Shown: piece by piece, positions 1 to 7,156 of the stretch
Position numbering within the stretch: position 1 is the first letter of the stretch
Layout of the letters: each line of letters opens with the position of its first letter
Assembly: GCA_031286615.1 (NCBI GenBank)
Contig: JAITUA010000007.1
Location: 124,001 to 188,000 of the forward strand
DNA length: 64,000 bases
Direction: 5' to 3'
Origin: Chryseobacterium sp.
Lineage (GTDB): Bacteria > Bacteroidota > Bacteroidia > Flavobacteriales > Weeksellaceae
Made by a program: the position numbers and the translations under genes
Notes under the pieces: model-generated
The model's database searches: none
The model's input: only the letters and a program-made list of their open reading frames with translations
What the model was told of the DNA's origin: nothing

Positions 1-396
1 AATGGTTTTGAAGTAACACTTCTGTTTGCCGTTGAAGATTGGTGGATTACCGATATTGATTCGTTTAACAACAAAACGCCTTCAAAGATTTTTATCGAAA
101 CTTTGGAAGATACAGAAATTTATATGCTGAATCCGGAAACGAAGGAGGAGCTATTACAGAAAGTTCCAAAATTTGAAAGAGCTTTCCGACTGATGATGCA
201 AAGGTATGTGGTGACACTTCAAAACCGCCTGGTTAATACTATTTCTCAACCTGCAACAGACCGTTATCTCGAATTTATAAGAGTTTATCCAACGATTCCG
301 CAGCGTGTGGCGCAGTATTATATTGCATCCTATCTTGGTGTTTCAAAAGAGTTTGTAAGTACAATCAGGAAACGTTTGGCGAATAAGCAGAAATAA
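1..396 (+). CDS. Crp/Fnr-family transcriptional regulator, 3' part only
   Basis: The frame is open from base 1, so the start lies outside the window and about 131 C-terminal residues are seen. They cover the end of the cyclic-nucleotide-binding-like fold (VTLLFAVEDWWITDI) and the C-terminal helix-turn-helix (RVAQYYIASYLGVSKEFVS). It is a close paralogue of the complete regulator at 57917..58501, at roughly three quarters identity by eye over the shared part. Members of this family bind promoter DNA as dimers, and flavobacterial ones often lack obvious cAMP-binding residues. No effector can be deduced. A terminator follows directly. Confidence 0.9.
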   Translation, partial: NGFEVTLLFAVEDWWITDIDSFNNKTPSKIFIETLEDTEIYMLNPETKEELLQKVPKFERAFRLMMQRYVVTLQNRLVNTISQPATDRYLEFIRVYPTIPQRVAQYYIASYLGVSKEFVSTIRKRLANKQK

Positions 397-417
397 ATCA
401 ATACATTTAAAATTATA

Positions 418-451
418 AAATGTCGGATATAAAAATATTCGACATTTTTTT
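418..451 (+). terminator. Intrinsic terminator after Crp/Fnr gene
   Basis: Stem arms AAATGTCG and CGACATTT, extended inside by ATAT/ATAT pairing, are followed by a run of T. It starts about 20 bases after the stop codon. Confidence 0.8.
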
Positions 452-466
452 GTCGGAAACACTTTT

Positions 467-482
467 ATTAAACTAGTTCCTT
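467..482 (+). promoter_or_regulatory. Half-conserved copy of the AACTAGTT palindrome element
   Basis: ATTAAACTAGTT here matches the left part and centre of the elements at 52506..52521 and 59005..59020, but the right arm (AAAT) is not conserved. As at 59005, it lies just downstream of a Crp/Fnr gene and its terminator. It precedes a truncated secreted-protein start. Confidence 0.5.
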
Positions 483-522
483 ATGTTCATAGTTCTGAAT
501 TTTGTCATGGAAATAAAAAAGG

Positions 523-603
523 ATGAACATTTTTAAAATATTAACGACAGCAGCACTAATGAACTCTATAGTCACTTTTAAAGATTATCGGCAGTGCACA
601 TAG
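523..603 (+). pseudogene. Truncated start of a secreted-protein gene
   Basis: A 26-codon ORF begins with ATG after an AAAAAAGG stretch. Its first 17 residues look like a signal peptide (MNIFKILTTAALMNSIV), and it then runs into TFKDYRQCT and a stop. A signal peptide with no mature protein behind it, downstream of a promoter element shared with intact genes elsewhere in the window, suggests the 5' stub of a gene lost by deletion. It could be a chance short ORF. Confidence 0.4.
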
Positions 604-618
604 CCAATGAGACAGGAG

Positions 619-978
619 CTATTTTTCCGTCTGTCTCAAAATTACGTTTCGCAGACGTTTTTCATGTTCATCGCCCCAATTACCTAAAGCCAAAATAACA
701 GGAATTAAAGTCTTACCAAAATCTGTTAAACTGTATTCTACTTTGGGTGGTACGATTGGATAAACTTTTTTTGTGATCAATTCGTGTTCTTCTAATTCTT
801 TCATCTGTATATTCAAAACCCTGCGTGAAGCGTCGGGGATTTTACGCTGGAGTTCGCTTGGACGCTTGTGGCCCTCGTTAATAAACCACAGCAAACGGAT
901 TTTCCATTTCCCATAAAGTACTTCACCAATCAAATCAAGGCCACAATTTAGGTTCAAAGGAATTTTTCGCTTATACAT
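619..978 (-). CDS. HxlR-family transcriptional regulator
   Basis: A 119-residue winged-helix regulator of the HxlR family, with the typical order LDLIGEVLYGKWKIRLLW, KRPSELQRKIPDASRRVLN, then LTDFGKTLIPVI. A longer reading from 1089 is open, but the ATG at 978 gives the usual family length. A TAcATTTG -7 element ends four bases before that ATG, which would place the longer start upstream of the promoter. It is divergent from the SDR-DUF1330-SnoaL genes. A palindrome at 1013..1034 lies in the shared promoter region, so it probably controls that operon and itself. HxlR proteins often sense reactive aldehydes, quinones or redox state, but no ligand is visible here. Confidence 0.88.
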   Translation of the reverse strand: MYKRKIPLNLNCGLDLIGEVLYGKWKIRLLWFINEGHKRPSELQRKIPDASRRVLNIQMKELEEHELITKKVYPIVPPKVEYSLTDFGKTLIPVILALGNWGDEHEKRLRNVILRQTEK

Positions 979-1012
979 TTTGCAAATGTAGCGCAATGCT
1001 TTAAAACTAACA

Positions 1013-1034
1013 ATAGGGAGGAATTTATCCCTAT
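1013..1034. promoter_or_regulatory. Palindromic operator between HxlR and SDR genes
   Basis: Perfect 7-bp arms ATAGGGA and TCCCTAT flank an 8-bp spacer in the divergent intergenic region, about where the HxlR -33 box should lie. This is a probable binding site for the HxlR regulator. Confidence 0.5.
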
Positions 1035-1100
1035 GCAATTCTATTTTCCGTACTTGCAAGAACTCAACATACTTCTCAACTTTGTACAAAATATTAGTAA

Positions 1101-1895
1101 ATGGAACATGAATTTAATTTCAACAATGAGCTGCAAAATAAAATTGCACTCGTAACAGGCGGGACAAAAGGGACAGGAAAAGCCATTGCCGAAAGATTAT
1201 TAAACGCTGGTGCAACAGTCATCATCACAGCAAGAAACGCTCCCGAAAAACCTGATGAAAACCTGCATTTTATTTCCGCCGATTTAAGCAAATCCGAAGG
1301 AACAAAAAAAGTGGTTTCGGAAGTTTTACAAAAATTTGGGAAACTGGATATTTTGATAAACACTTTAGGAGGCTCTGAAGCCCCGGGAGGAGGTTTTGCT
1401 GTTTTAAATGACGAAGACTGGGAACATTCCATACAGACCAATTTGCTGGCTCCTGTCCGTTTAGACAGAGGATTTTTACCACAAATGATAAACCGAAAAA
1501 GTGGCGTTATCATTCACATTGCCTCTATTCAGGGGAAATTACCTTTATATGATTCCACTTTGCCTTATGCTGCGGCAAAAGCCGGTTTAATTAACTACAG
1601 CAAAGGTTTATCAAAAGAAGTTTCACCAAAAGGTGTAAGAGTTTTAACGGTATCACCGGGCTGGATTATGACAACTTCAGCAACAAGAATGATGGAACGT
1701 ATTGCTGAAAGTTCAAATACGACGGTAGAACAAGCCACACAAAGTGTAATGGACGCATTGGGTGGAATACCAATGGGCAGACCTGCAGAACCCACAGAAA
1801 TCGCCGAACTGGTTGGCTTCCTTTCTTCGCCGAGAGCGGATTATTTATCCGGTACTGAATTTGTAATTGACGGTGGCACAATTCCAACAACCTAA
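1101..1895 (+). CDS. SDR-family oxidoreductase
   Basis: A classical short-chain dehydrogenase/reductase of 264 residues. It has the NAD(P)-binding glycine motif TGGTKGTG at residues 19-26, a catalytic Ser near 142 (HIASIQG), and Tyr156-Lys160 in YAAAK. The C-terminal SGTEFVIDGG is typical of the family. It catalyses an NAD(P)H-dependent carbonyl/alcohol conversion in the cytoplasm; the substrate cannot be read from sequence. It is the first gene of a three-gene operon with a DUF1330 protein (9-bp gap) and a SnoaL-like protein (21-bp gap), divergent from an HxlR regulator. This layout is typical of inducible detoxification cassettes. The open frames antisense to it are shadows. Confidence 0.92.
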   Translation: MEHEFNFNNELQNKIALVTGGTKGTGKAIAERLLNAGATVIITARNAPEKPDENLHFISADLSKSEGTKKVVSEVLQKFGKLDILINTLGGSEAPGGGFAVLNDEDWEHSIQTNLLAPVRLDRGFLPQMINRKSGVIIHIASIQGKLPLYDSTLPYAAAKAGLINYSKGLSKEVSPKGVRVLTVSPGWIMTTSATRMMERIAESSNTTVEQATQSVMDALGGIPMGRPAEPTEIAELVGFLSSPRADYLSGTEFVIDGGTIPTT

Positions 1896-1904
1896 TAAAA
1901 AACT

Positions 1905-2201
1905 ATGCCAGCATATATTGTATTTACCAGAATAAAAACGCTCAACATAAAAGAGTTAGAAATATATTGGGCAATGATTCAGGAAACAATGAAAGGATAT
2001 CCAATAGAAGTTTTGGTTCCTTACGGAAATTTTGAAGTTTTAGAAGGCAGAGAAATTGAAGGAATTGTTATTGCAAGATTTCCTAATATGGAATCTGCTA
2101 AAGACTGGTATAACAGCAAACCCTATCAAAAAGCAGCCAAACACAGGCAAGAAGGTGCTCTCTATGATGGGATTCTTGTTGAAGGCATTATTTCTAATTA
2201 A
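1905..2201 (+). CDS. DUF1330-domain protein
   Basis: A 98-residue small ferredoxin-like-fold protein matching the DUF1330 pattern: an N-terminal AYIVFTRIK strand, YGNFEVLEGREIEGIVIARFPNMESAKDWYNS in the middle, then YQKAAKHRQEGA. Biochemical function is unknown for most members. It starts 9 bp after the SDR stop, so it is co-transcribed. By context it is an accessory or isomerase-like partner of the dehydrogenase, which is inference. Confidence 0.85.
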   Translation: MPAYIVFTRIKTLNIKELEIYWAMIQETMKGYPIEVLVPYGNFEVLEGREIEGIVIARFPNMESAKDWYNSKPYQKAAKHRQEGALYDGILVEGIISN

Positions 2202-2222
2202 AAAATATTAAACATCTGAACA

Positions 2223-2546
2223 ATGAAATTACCAAAAGTAGTCGCCAATTTAGTAGAGGCACAAAACAATTATGACAGTGTTGCTTATGCAAACTGTTTT
2301 TCTGAAACAGCAACTGTTTTTGACGAAAATAAAATTTATAAAGGTAGGATAGAAATTCAAAACTGGATTTCAGATGCCAACAAAAAATATAAAACAGTAA
2401 AGAAACCGATTAACTTTGTAACTAATGCAACAGAAAGTATTTTATCCGTAGAAGTTTCGGGTGAGTTTGAAGGTAGTCCTGTTGTATTATATTACCATTT
2501 TAAAATTGCTGAAGGGGAAATACAATCATTGAAAATTACAATTTAA
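2223..2546 (+). CDS. SnoaL-like / NTF2-fold small protein
   Basis: A 107-residue protein of the nuclear-transport-factor-2-like superfamily: helical start LVEAQNNYDSVAYANCFSET, then ATVFDENKIYKGRIEIQNWI and a C-terminal beta sheet (YYHFKIAEGEIQSLKI). Such proteins bind small hydrophobic molecules or catalyse polyketide-type cyclisations. The role here is unknown. It is the last gene of the HxlR-linked operon. Confidence 0.8.
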   Translation: MKLPKVVANLVEAQNNYDSVAYANCFSETATVFDENKIYKGRIEIQNWISDANKKYKTVKKPINFVTNATESILSVEVSGEFEGSPVVLYYHFKIAEGEIQSLKITI

Positions 2547-2620
2547 AAGAATCAGCAGCTTATGGGAAGAAGGAAATCATATGATCTACTCTGGCATTTA
2601 TTTGACTTGTCGGATGAAAT

Positions 2621-2716
2621 TTAATTTAGGTTTCTGTATTCATTAGGGGTTGTTCCCGTCTTCTGCTTAAACAGGTGGGTAAAATGTTGCTGGTAGCGAC
2701 TGTAACGTAAGCTGTG
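2621..2716 (-). pseudogene. C-terminal remnant of an AraC-family regulator
   Basis: The minus strand reads RYQQHFTHLFKQKTGTTPNE followed by YRN and a stop. This is the conserved end of an AraC/XylS DNA-binding domain. Only about 30 residues survive, with a stop codon immediately upstream, so it is a gene relic in a region without intact genes. Confidence 0.8.
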
Positions 2717-2739
2717 TCAATGAATGAATGAATGAATAG

Positions 2740-2922
2740 CTGTACGACAATCTTGATACAGATTTTTCCTCGTCAATCACAATCGATCAGAAAGGTATTG
2801 TAAAGAATTATTTTGTTTTATTTGAATTAGTTATGGATGACTGCGCAGAACTGGTATCTATGATTGAAGTAACAGTTTTAGATTTTCAAGTTTTGGCTAA
2901 TATGGTACCATCAGCAAATTTA
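2740..2922 (+). other. Open remnant-like frame, unidentified
   Basis: The plus strand is open for 61 codons without an ATG near its start. It begins YDNLDTDFSSSITIDQKGIV, which reads like a piece of a real protein. It lies between the AraC and cyclase relics, right after a short GAAT tandem repeat, and is probably another gene fragment. I cannot name the family with confidence. Nothing else is visible between 2547 and 3009. Confidence 0.3.
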
Positions 2923-2990
2923 TGAAATGTACATTCGATGTAAGTTCCTGTGTTAGTAGCTTTCTAATTTTCCCATGTGAAAAAGCTATC
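2903..2990 (-). pseudogene. Fragment of a cyclase-family gene
   Basis: The minus strand encodes ATNTGTYIECTFHKFADG, matching VTNTGTYIDCPFHRFADG of the intact cyclase at 4128..5021. At DNA level about 80 bp align to roughly 4580..4670 in the same orientation. It is a decayed copy of the metal-binding motif region of a cyclase paralogue, with no open frame around it. Confidence 0.8.
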
Positions 2991-3009
2991 TTTATCTCCA
3001 ACTTTACAT

Positions 3010-3657
3010 ATGAATTTAATGGCACAGCAGAATTTTAAAATCGTCGAAACAAATTATAATCTCAATGATTTTGAAGCAATCAGGAAAGAATTGCAGAATT
3101 TTGAATTTTTTAAGCAAAACCTAAATACGCATAAGACCTGTACCAAGCACAAGAGGAAAAACGAATTTAGAGTAATGGCTGATGGTAATAAGAAATTCTT
3201 TTTACTCTTTGACAAGGAAGAAAATGCTTTAGCATTCTTGAATTCTATGGAAAGCTGCGATTATGGAATATTGGAAACAGACTTGCAGGAGGAGCTGGAA
3301 AAAATCACCGCTGAAAATATTGATGAAAAAACTGTTGAATTTCTGGCTCGTTTTAACGAAAAATTTAAATTGCAGGTGGATTATGATCCAAACGAATCTA
3401 ACTTTTCCACAATTAATGAAAGGGTTAGAAAAACGGTATGGGACAAAGAAAATCGTTTTCTGCTCAATTTTTACATGATGGCTGTTACGAAACGTAAATT
3501 TAACTTTCCTGATTGGAGTTTTGAGGTGATTAATACTTTCAACCCCTTTTTCATCCCTCTATATGTTGGAAGGAACAGCAAATCGCAAAATTATTATTGT
3601 CTGTTAGATCCAAAGACAAAAAAGTATTTTGATTTCAAAATGTATCTGGGTGTTTAG
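3010..3657 (+). CDS. Hypothetical protein, 215 aa
   Basis: I do not recognise this family. It is soluble and charged, with no signal peptide or membrane segment. The middle reads EELEKITAENIDEKTVEFLA and the end is aromatic-rich (NYYCLLDPKTKKYFDFKMYL). An upstream GTG at 2977 is open, but its 33 bases overlap the tail of the cyclase relic, so the ATG at 3010 (or 3019) is the better start. The gene stands alone between relics and a convergent SRPBCC gene. Confidence 0.6.
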   Translation: MNLMAQQNFKIVETNYNLNDFEAIRKELQNFEFFKQNLNTHKTCTKHKRKNEFRVMADGNKKFFLLFDKEENALAFLNSMESCDYGILETDLQEELEKITAENIDEKTVEFLARFNEKFKLQVDYDPNESNFSTINERVRKTVWDKENRFLLNFYMMAVTKRKFNFPDWSFEVINTFNPFFIPLYVGRNSKSQNYYCLLDPKTKKYFDFKMYLGV

Positions 3658-3722
3658 CTATCCTTCAATGTTATTAATTTTTATAAGAAGACAGATTAGA
3701 GATACTTTCTTTGTTTCTTTTT

Positions 3723-4088
3723 TTAAGGTTCCAGCAACAAATTTAGATCTTCAATAACTTTTGACCAATATTCTCTGGTCACTTCACGTTCATGTTCATT
3801 TTTTAATTTATCAATATGAACAGAAATTGTTGTTTTATCTTTCCTTTTGGAAGGAATAAATCTGATCTGTAAGTTGGCGTCTTCTGTGAAATCCTTGTGC
3901 CTCCATTTTGTCCGGATATGTGAATATTCCTTAAAAGTTGAAAAATCCTGATCTACTCCTTCAGACCAATAGCTTAATCCCCGGTCTGAAAAAAATGCTT
4001 CCCAGAGTGATTCCAGCTTCATTGGTAGGGTTTTCCTTACGCCGAACTGCCAGCCTGCATCTTTTGTTAATCCAATGTTATTTGCCAT
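3723..4088 (-). CDS. SRPBCC / AHSA1-type domain protein
   Basis: A 121-residue protein with the START-like (SRPBCC) layout: strand and helix at the start (WQFGVRKTLPMKLESLWEAF), a loop with GLSYWSEG, and a long C-terminal helix (REYWSKVIEDLNLLL). These helix-grip folds bind hydrophobic ligands or assist Hsp90-like chaperones. No ligand can be inferred. It is 39 bp downstream of the cyclase gene on the same strand and may be co-transcribed with it. Confidence 0.75.
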   Translation of the reverse strand: MANNIGLTKDAGWQFGVRKTLPMKLESLWEAFFSDRGLSYWSEGVDQDFSTFKEYSHIRTKWRHKDFTEDANLQIRFIPSKRKDKTTISVHIDKLKNEHEREVTREYWSKVIEDLNLLLEP

Positions 4089-4127
4089 GTTTATTTTCCT
4101 TTTAAAAATGAATCCAATTGAATATAA

Positions 4128-5021
4128 TTATTTCTTTTCAACCGAAGCAAATGCCCTGACGGGAAAAGTCCCCACACCTTTAAATTTTGGTGGAGCGGCT
4201 GTGAACGTAAAATTCTCAGCCGGTAATTTACTTAGATTGCAGAGATGTTCAACGATTAAAATCCCTGCGCCCAATAGCACGGTATGAACAGGTCTTGTTC
4301 TGCCAGCCGTGTCATCTATATTATGGGAATCAATACCTACAAGTTTGACGCTACAATCGCGAAGATATATTGCCGCCTGCTCAGTAAGATAAGGATGATC
4401 CTGGTAATATAGCTCCGTATTCCAATGTCTATCCCAACCCGTCTGTATTAGTACAGCCTTATTTCTGATTTCTCTATTCTTAAGATGATCTTCCGTAATT
4501 TTCAGGGTTTCAGTAAACGGTATATGGATCATAACCGCATCCAGCTGGGCAAAATCCTTTAATACCGTTTGGGACATATCTTTGCCATCAGCAAATCTAT
4601 GAAATGGACAATCGATATAAGTTCCGGTATTAGTAACCATTTCGATTTTTCCAATCTGAAAAGATGTATCCCCGTCATAGTTTTGTTTTGATTGTTCCCT
4701 GGATAGATAGTCGCAAATATGTGGTGCCGGCAAACCCTTATAAGTTATCAGACCATCTTCGATTGTATGGCTCAAATCTATCAGTAATTCTTCCGCCACA
4801 CTTTCATCAATTGGTTTACGTTTATGACGCTCAATCAGGATTTCCTTGTTAAGGATATTAACTTTCCCTACCATTAGCAACTGCATATCTTCAACGATAT
4901 AGTCCGTCAGGGCACTGTCGCTGATATCGTCACCGGATATATCCAGCCTGAAATCCTCACCTTTTATACTGCCCCCGTTTGTAAAGAATATCTCGAAGTC
5001 AAATTTTACTCTTTTTTCCAT
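4128..5021 (-). CDS. Cyclase-family protein (kynurenine formamidase-like fold)
   Basis: A 297-residue metal-dependent hydrolase of the cyclase family (PF04199 type). The family motif HxGTHxDxPxH appears here as NTGTYIDCPFH, so two usual histidines are replaced by Asn and Tyr. Later signatures are present: a GWDRHW segment, VGIDSHNIDD and VHTVLLGAGILIVEHL. About 85 N-terminal residues precede the cyclase domain. The frame is open to a GTG at 5045, but the ATG at 5021 is preferred. Family members open or close amide and ester rings (N-formylkynurenine, isatin); the substrate here is unknown. A Crp/Fnr regulator lies directly upstream on the same strand. Confidence 0.82.
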   Translation of the reverse strand: MEKRVKFDFEIFFTNGGSIKGEDFRLDISGDDISDSALTDYIVEDMQLLMVGKVNILNKEILIERHKRKPIDESVAEELLIDLSHTIEDGLITYKGLPAPHICDYLSREQSKQNYDGDTSFQIGKIEMVTNTGTYIDCPFHRFADGKDMSQTVLKDFAQLDAVMIHIPFTETLKITEDHLKNREIRNKAVLIQTGWDRHWNTELYYQDHPYLTEQAAIYLRDCSVKLVGIDSHNIDDTAGRTRPVHTVLLGAGILIVEHLCNLSKLPAENFTFTAAPPKFKGVGTFPVRAFASVEKK

Positions 5022-5059
5022 AGGATATTTTAATTTTACTATCACAAAAGTGTGGAAAT

Positions 5060-5716
5060 CTAAATATTGTTTACTTGACTTAGATCAATTTGATTGATTT
5101 TTTTACTCCTGATCCTACTGAGTGTTTCAGGACTGATCCCAAGGTATGAAGCAATATGGAAAAGCGGTATTCGCGTATCTGCACCCGGGAACTGTTTTAG
5201 AAAATAGTGATACCGTTCATTGGCGTCCAGTAGTAGAAAGGAACTTTCCCTGCGGCATTTTTTGATATATTCTTTGGCCAAAATAGTGTTCAATAAAATA
5301 TTCCATTTGGCATCCTGCTGCAGTAATGTGTCCATTATAGCTTTTGGTATACTTATCAGATCACATTTTTCAATGCACTGGAAACATAATCTGGTTTTCT
5401 CCCGGGTCAGAAAACTTGTAAACGCGGTGAAAAATTCGTTTTCAAAAAAGAATTCGGTGTTGATCTCTTTGTAATCTTTCTGGTAAAAACTTCGTACAAC
5501 ACCTTTTTGAAGGAAAAAGAAGCTGTCCGCAATTGATAGCGGTTTAATAACATTACTTTCCGGATCTGTGTTAAAGGTTTTAAGATTGTCCTTCAAGACT
5601 GAGATCTCTCTATCATTTAAAGGGAAAAGACATGTAATGCTATTGATCAATTGGTTTAACGGATTATTTTCCAAGCTGTATAAATTTAAAATTGTAAATG
5701 CACTTTTAAGGTTCAT
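5060..5716 (-). CDS. Crp/Fnr-family transcriptional regulator
   Basis: A 218-residue regulator: an N-terminal effector-binding domain (VIKPLSIADSFFFLQKGVVR, EFFFENEFFTAF), a dimerisation helix, and a C-terminal helix-turn-helix (IPLFHIASYLGISPETLSRI). The family acts as dimers at promoter palindromes. The cyclase gene starts 38 bp downstream on the same strand, so this regulator and the cyclase likely share control. Confidence 0.87.
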   Translation of the reverse strand: MNLKSAFTILNLYSLENNPLNQLINSITCLFPLNDREISVLKDNLKTFNTDPESNVIKPLSIADSFFFLQKGVVRSFYQKDYKEINTEFFFENEFFTAFTSFLTREKTRLCFQCIEKCDLISIPKAIMDTLLQQDAKWNILLNTILAKEYIKKCRRESSFLLLDANERYHYFLKQFPGADTRIPLFHIASYLGISPETLSRIRSKKINQIDLSQVNNI

Positions 5717-5826
5717 CAGCGAACAATGAGAATATAAAAGTAATAAATATTACCACGCTAATGTAACCAATTGTTCGGTGGTGGTATATACCCCTTATTG
5801 ACAGACATATTTGAGAGGATTGTTAT

Positions 5827-6336
5827 TCAGTCTTCCTTAGTCAGATGCAATTGAAGAAAACCATTTTTAAGTTTCTGTCCTCTATACTTAAACTTTGAAT
5901 TTAGCTCCTCATTGTTTCCTAAAATCGCTCCATTTCCAGTGATTATAGGGCTGGTATTAAAATATATATCTGTAACCAGATCTTTGTCGAAAAAGACGTT
6001 GAAAGTACCTGCACCGCCTCCAACGGCTATCTCCTGTACTCCTTTTGCGGCCATGTAATCAATAGCCTCTTCGGGACTGCTCACGGTCTTGTAGCCATCA
6101 ACCGTATAAGATTCATCTGACAATATGATAATTTCTATTCCATTAAAAAGTTCTTTTACCTCTTGTGGGAATTTTAAATAATTCTCAAACGTATTGACCC
6201 CTATTACAACATTTCCGACCTGTCTTACAAATTTTATATAAAATTCCATGGCTTCTTGTGGGAGTTGATGATGCGGGTTATCGGATATTAAGATTCTTCC
6301 GTTAGCTGAAATATTTACGATTACTATTACTTTCAT
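5827..6336 (-). CDS. Dihydrofolate reductase-like (RibD C-terminal fold) protein
   Basis: A 169-residue DHFR-superfamily reductase: MKVIVIVNISANGRILIS at the start, VVIGVNTFENY, and the NADPH-site glycines EIAVGGGAGTFNVFF. Members reduce pteridine- or pyrimidine-like substrates or are uncharacterised resistance-type reductases. It is divergent from an HxlR regulator 90 bp away, with both promoters in the gap, so it is the likely target of that regulator. Confidence 0.82.
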   Translation of the reverse strand: MKVIVIVNISANGRILISDNPHHQLPQEAMEFYIKFVRQVGNVVIGVNTFENYLKFPQEVKELFNGIEIIILSDESYTVDGYKTVSSPEEAIDYMAAKGVQEIAVGGGAGTFNVFFDKDLVTDIYFNTSPIITGNGAILGNNEELNSKFKYRGQKLKNGFLQLHLTKED

Positions 6337-6364
6337 AATGAACTATATTTAAATTTCTGTTCAA

Positions 6365-6394
6365 CAAAACTATCGGATATAGGGTATATATTTG
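6365..6394. promoter_or_regulatory. Divergent -7 elements, DHFR-like / HxlR pair
   Basis: TAGTTTTG on the minus strand (6372..6365) serves the reductase gene, and TATATTTG on the plus strand (6387..6394) serves the HxlR gene. Both fit TAnnTTTG. The two promoters lie within 30 bp, so one bound regulator could control both directions. Confidence 0.55.
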
Positions 6395-6426
6395 CTATTC
6401 CTTACCTTTAGGAAAGTAACTATCTT

Positions 6427-6774
6427 ATGAGCAATAAAAAACGTAATATTGATAAAGAGACTATATTGGCACTAAGAGACGGCATTGAACTGTTAAGTGG
6501 CAAATGGAAATTTTGTATCCTGCACAATTTGCAGAATCACGGTACAATGCGGTTTAAAGATCTCCAGGAAATGGCTCTGGGAATATCTCCAAAAGTTCTA
6601 TCCAAAGAACTTCAAGAATTGGAAGAAAATCTTCTGATTACCAGAACGGTTAATAGCACCAAACCTGTCACCGTTTCTTATACGCATACCGCACATGCTA
6701 AAGAAACGGAAGAGGTAGTGAATGCTTTACTTAAATTTGGATTAAAGCATAGGGATAAAATTAAAGCAAAATGA
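6427..6774 (+). CDS. HxlR-family transcriptional regulator
   Basis: A 115-residue winged-helix protein with the HxlR core: ALRDGIELLSGKWKFCILH, MRFKDLQEMALGISPKVLS, KELQELEENLLI, then a wing and a C-terminal dimer helix. It is divergent from the DHFR-like gene, the usual layout for an HxlR regulator and its target. The inducing ligand is unknown. Confidence 0.88.
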   Translation: MSNKKRNIDKETILALRDGIELLSGKWKFCILHNLQNHGTMRFKDLQEMALGISPKVLSKELQELEENLLITRTVNSTKPVTVSYTHTAHAKETEEVVNALLKFGLKHRDKIKAK

Positions 6775-7097
6775 CGTTCCATTTTAACGCTTATTTTTTG
6801 ATTTTATACCTCATAGGAAGTTCAGGGACTTCATCTTAAACGAATGTTTTGGAAAATCCCCTCAAACCAAATTTAAATAAATTGAAAAATCAAACCAAAC
6901 TTATTTTAGAACCAAAAATTGTCATCTATTTTTGCTGATTTTTTCTAAAATTTCATATTGAAAGTACAAAATTAGACCATAAAAACTTTTGTATACTCTT
7001 TATTTTAAGTAGGTCCATTTTTTTTAGTATATGGTCATCAATTTTTAGGTTAATCTACATTGTATTAAAAAAACAGTGTAAAACTTACCGTTAAAGA
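6775..7097. other. Intergenic, very AT-rich, no feature seen
   Basis: About 320 bases without a convincing ORF, RNA or repeat. T- and A-runs are frequent. Confidence 0.6.
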
Positions 7098-7152
7098 ATT
7101 TTTAAAAAAATAGACAGATATGTCTATTTTTTTAAAAATAACATTAACTTTG
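7098..7152 (+). promoter_or_regulatory. Large palindromic operator and promoter of tetR operon
   Basis: Perfect 19-bp arms (7098..7116 and 7121..7139) with core TAGACA-GATA-TGTCTA surround a 4-base spacer. A TAACTTTG -7 element follows at 7145..7152 and ends four bases before the tetR ATG. The palindrome covers the region where the -33 box should be, so bound repressor would block its own promoter. TAGACA/TGTCTA half-sites resemble operators reported for related TetR regulators. Confidence 0.75.
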
Positions 7153-7156
7153 CCAA

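Noticed and set aside
1094-1513. Long open frame antisense to the SDR gene
   Set aside because: The sense strand encodes a full SDR with all motifs; the antisense frame is a codon-composition shadow. The same holds for many antisense frames in sbcC, jetA, jetC, the RND pump and topB.
3010-3657. Hypothetical protein as a toxin or defence gene
   Set aside because: No recognised motif and no antitoxin-like neighbour; left as hypothetical.
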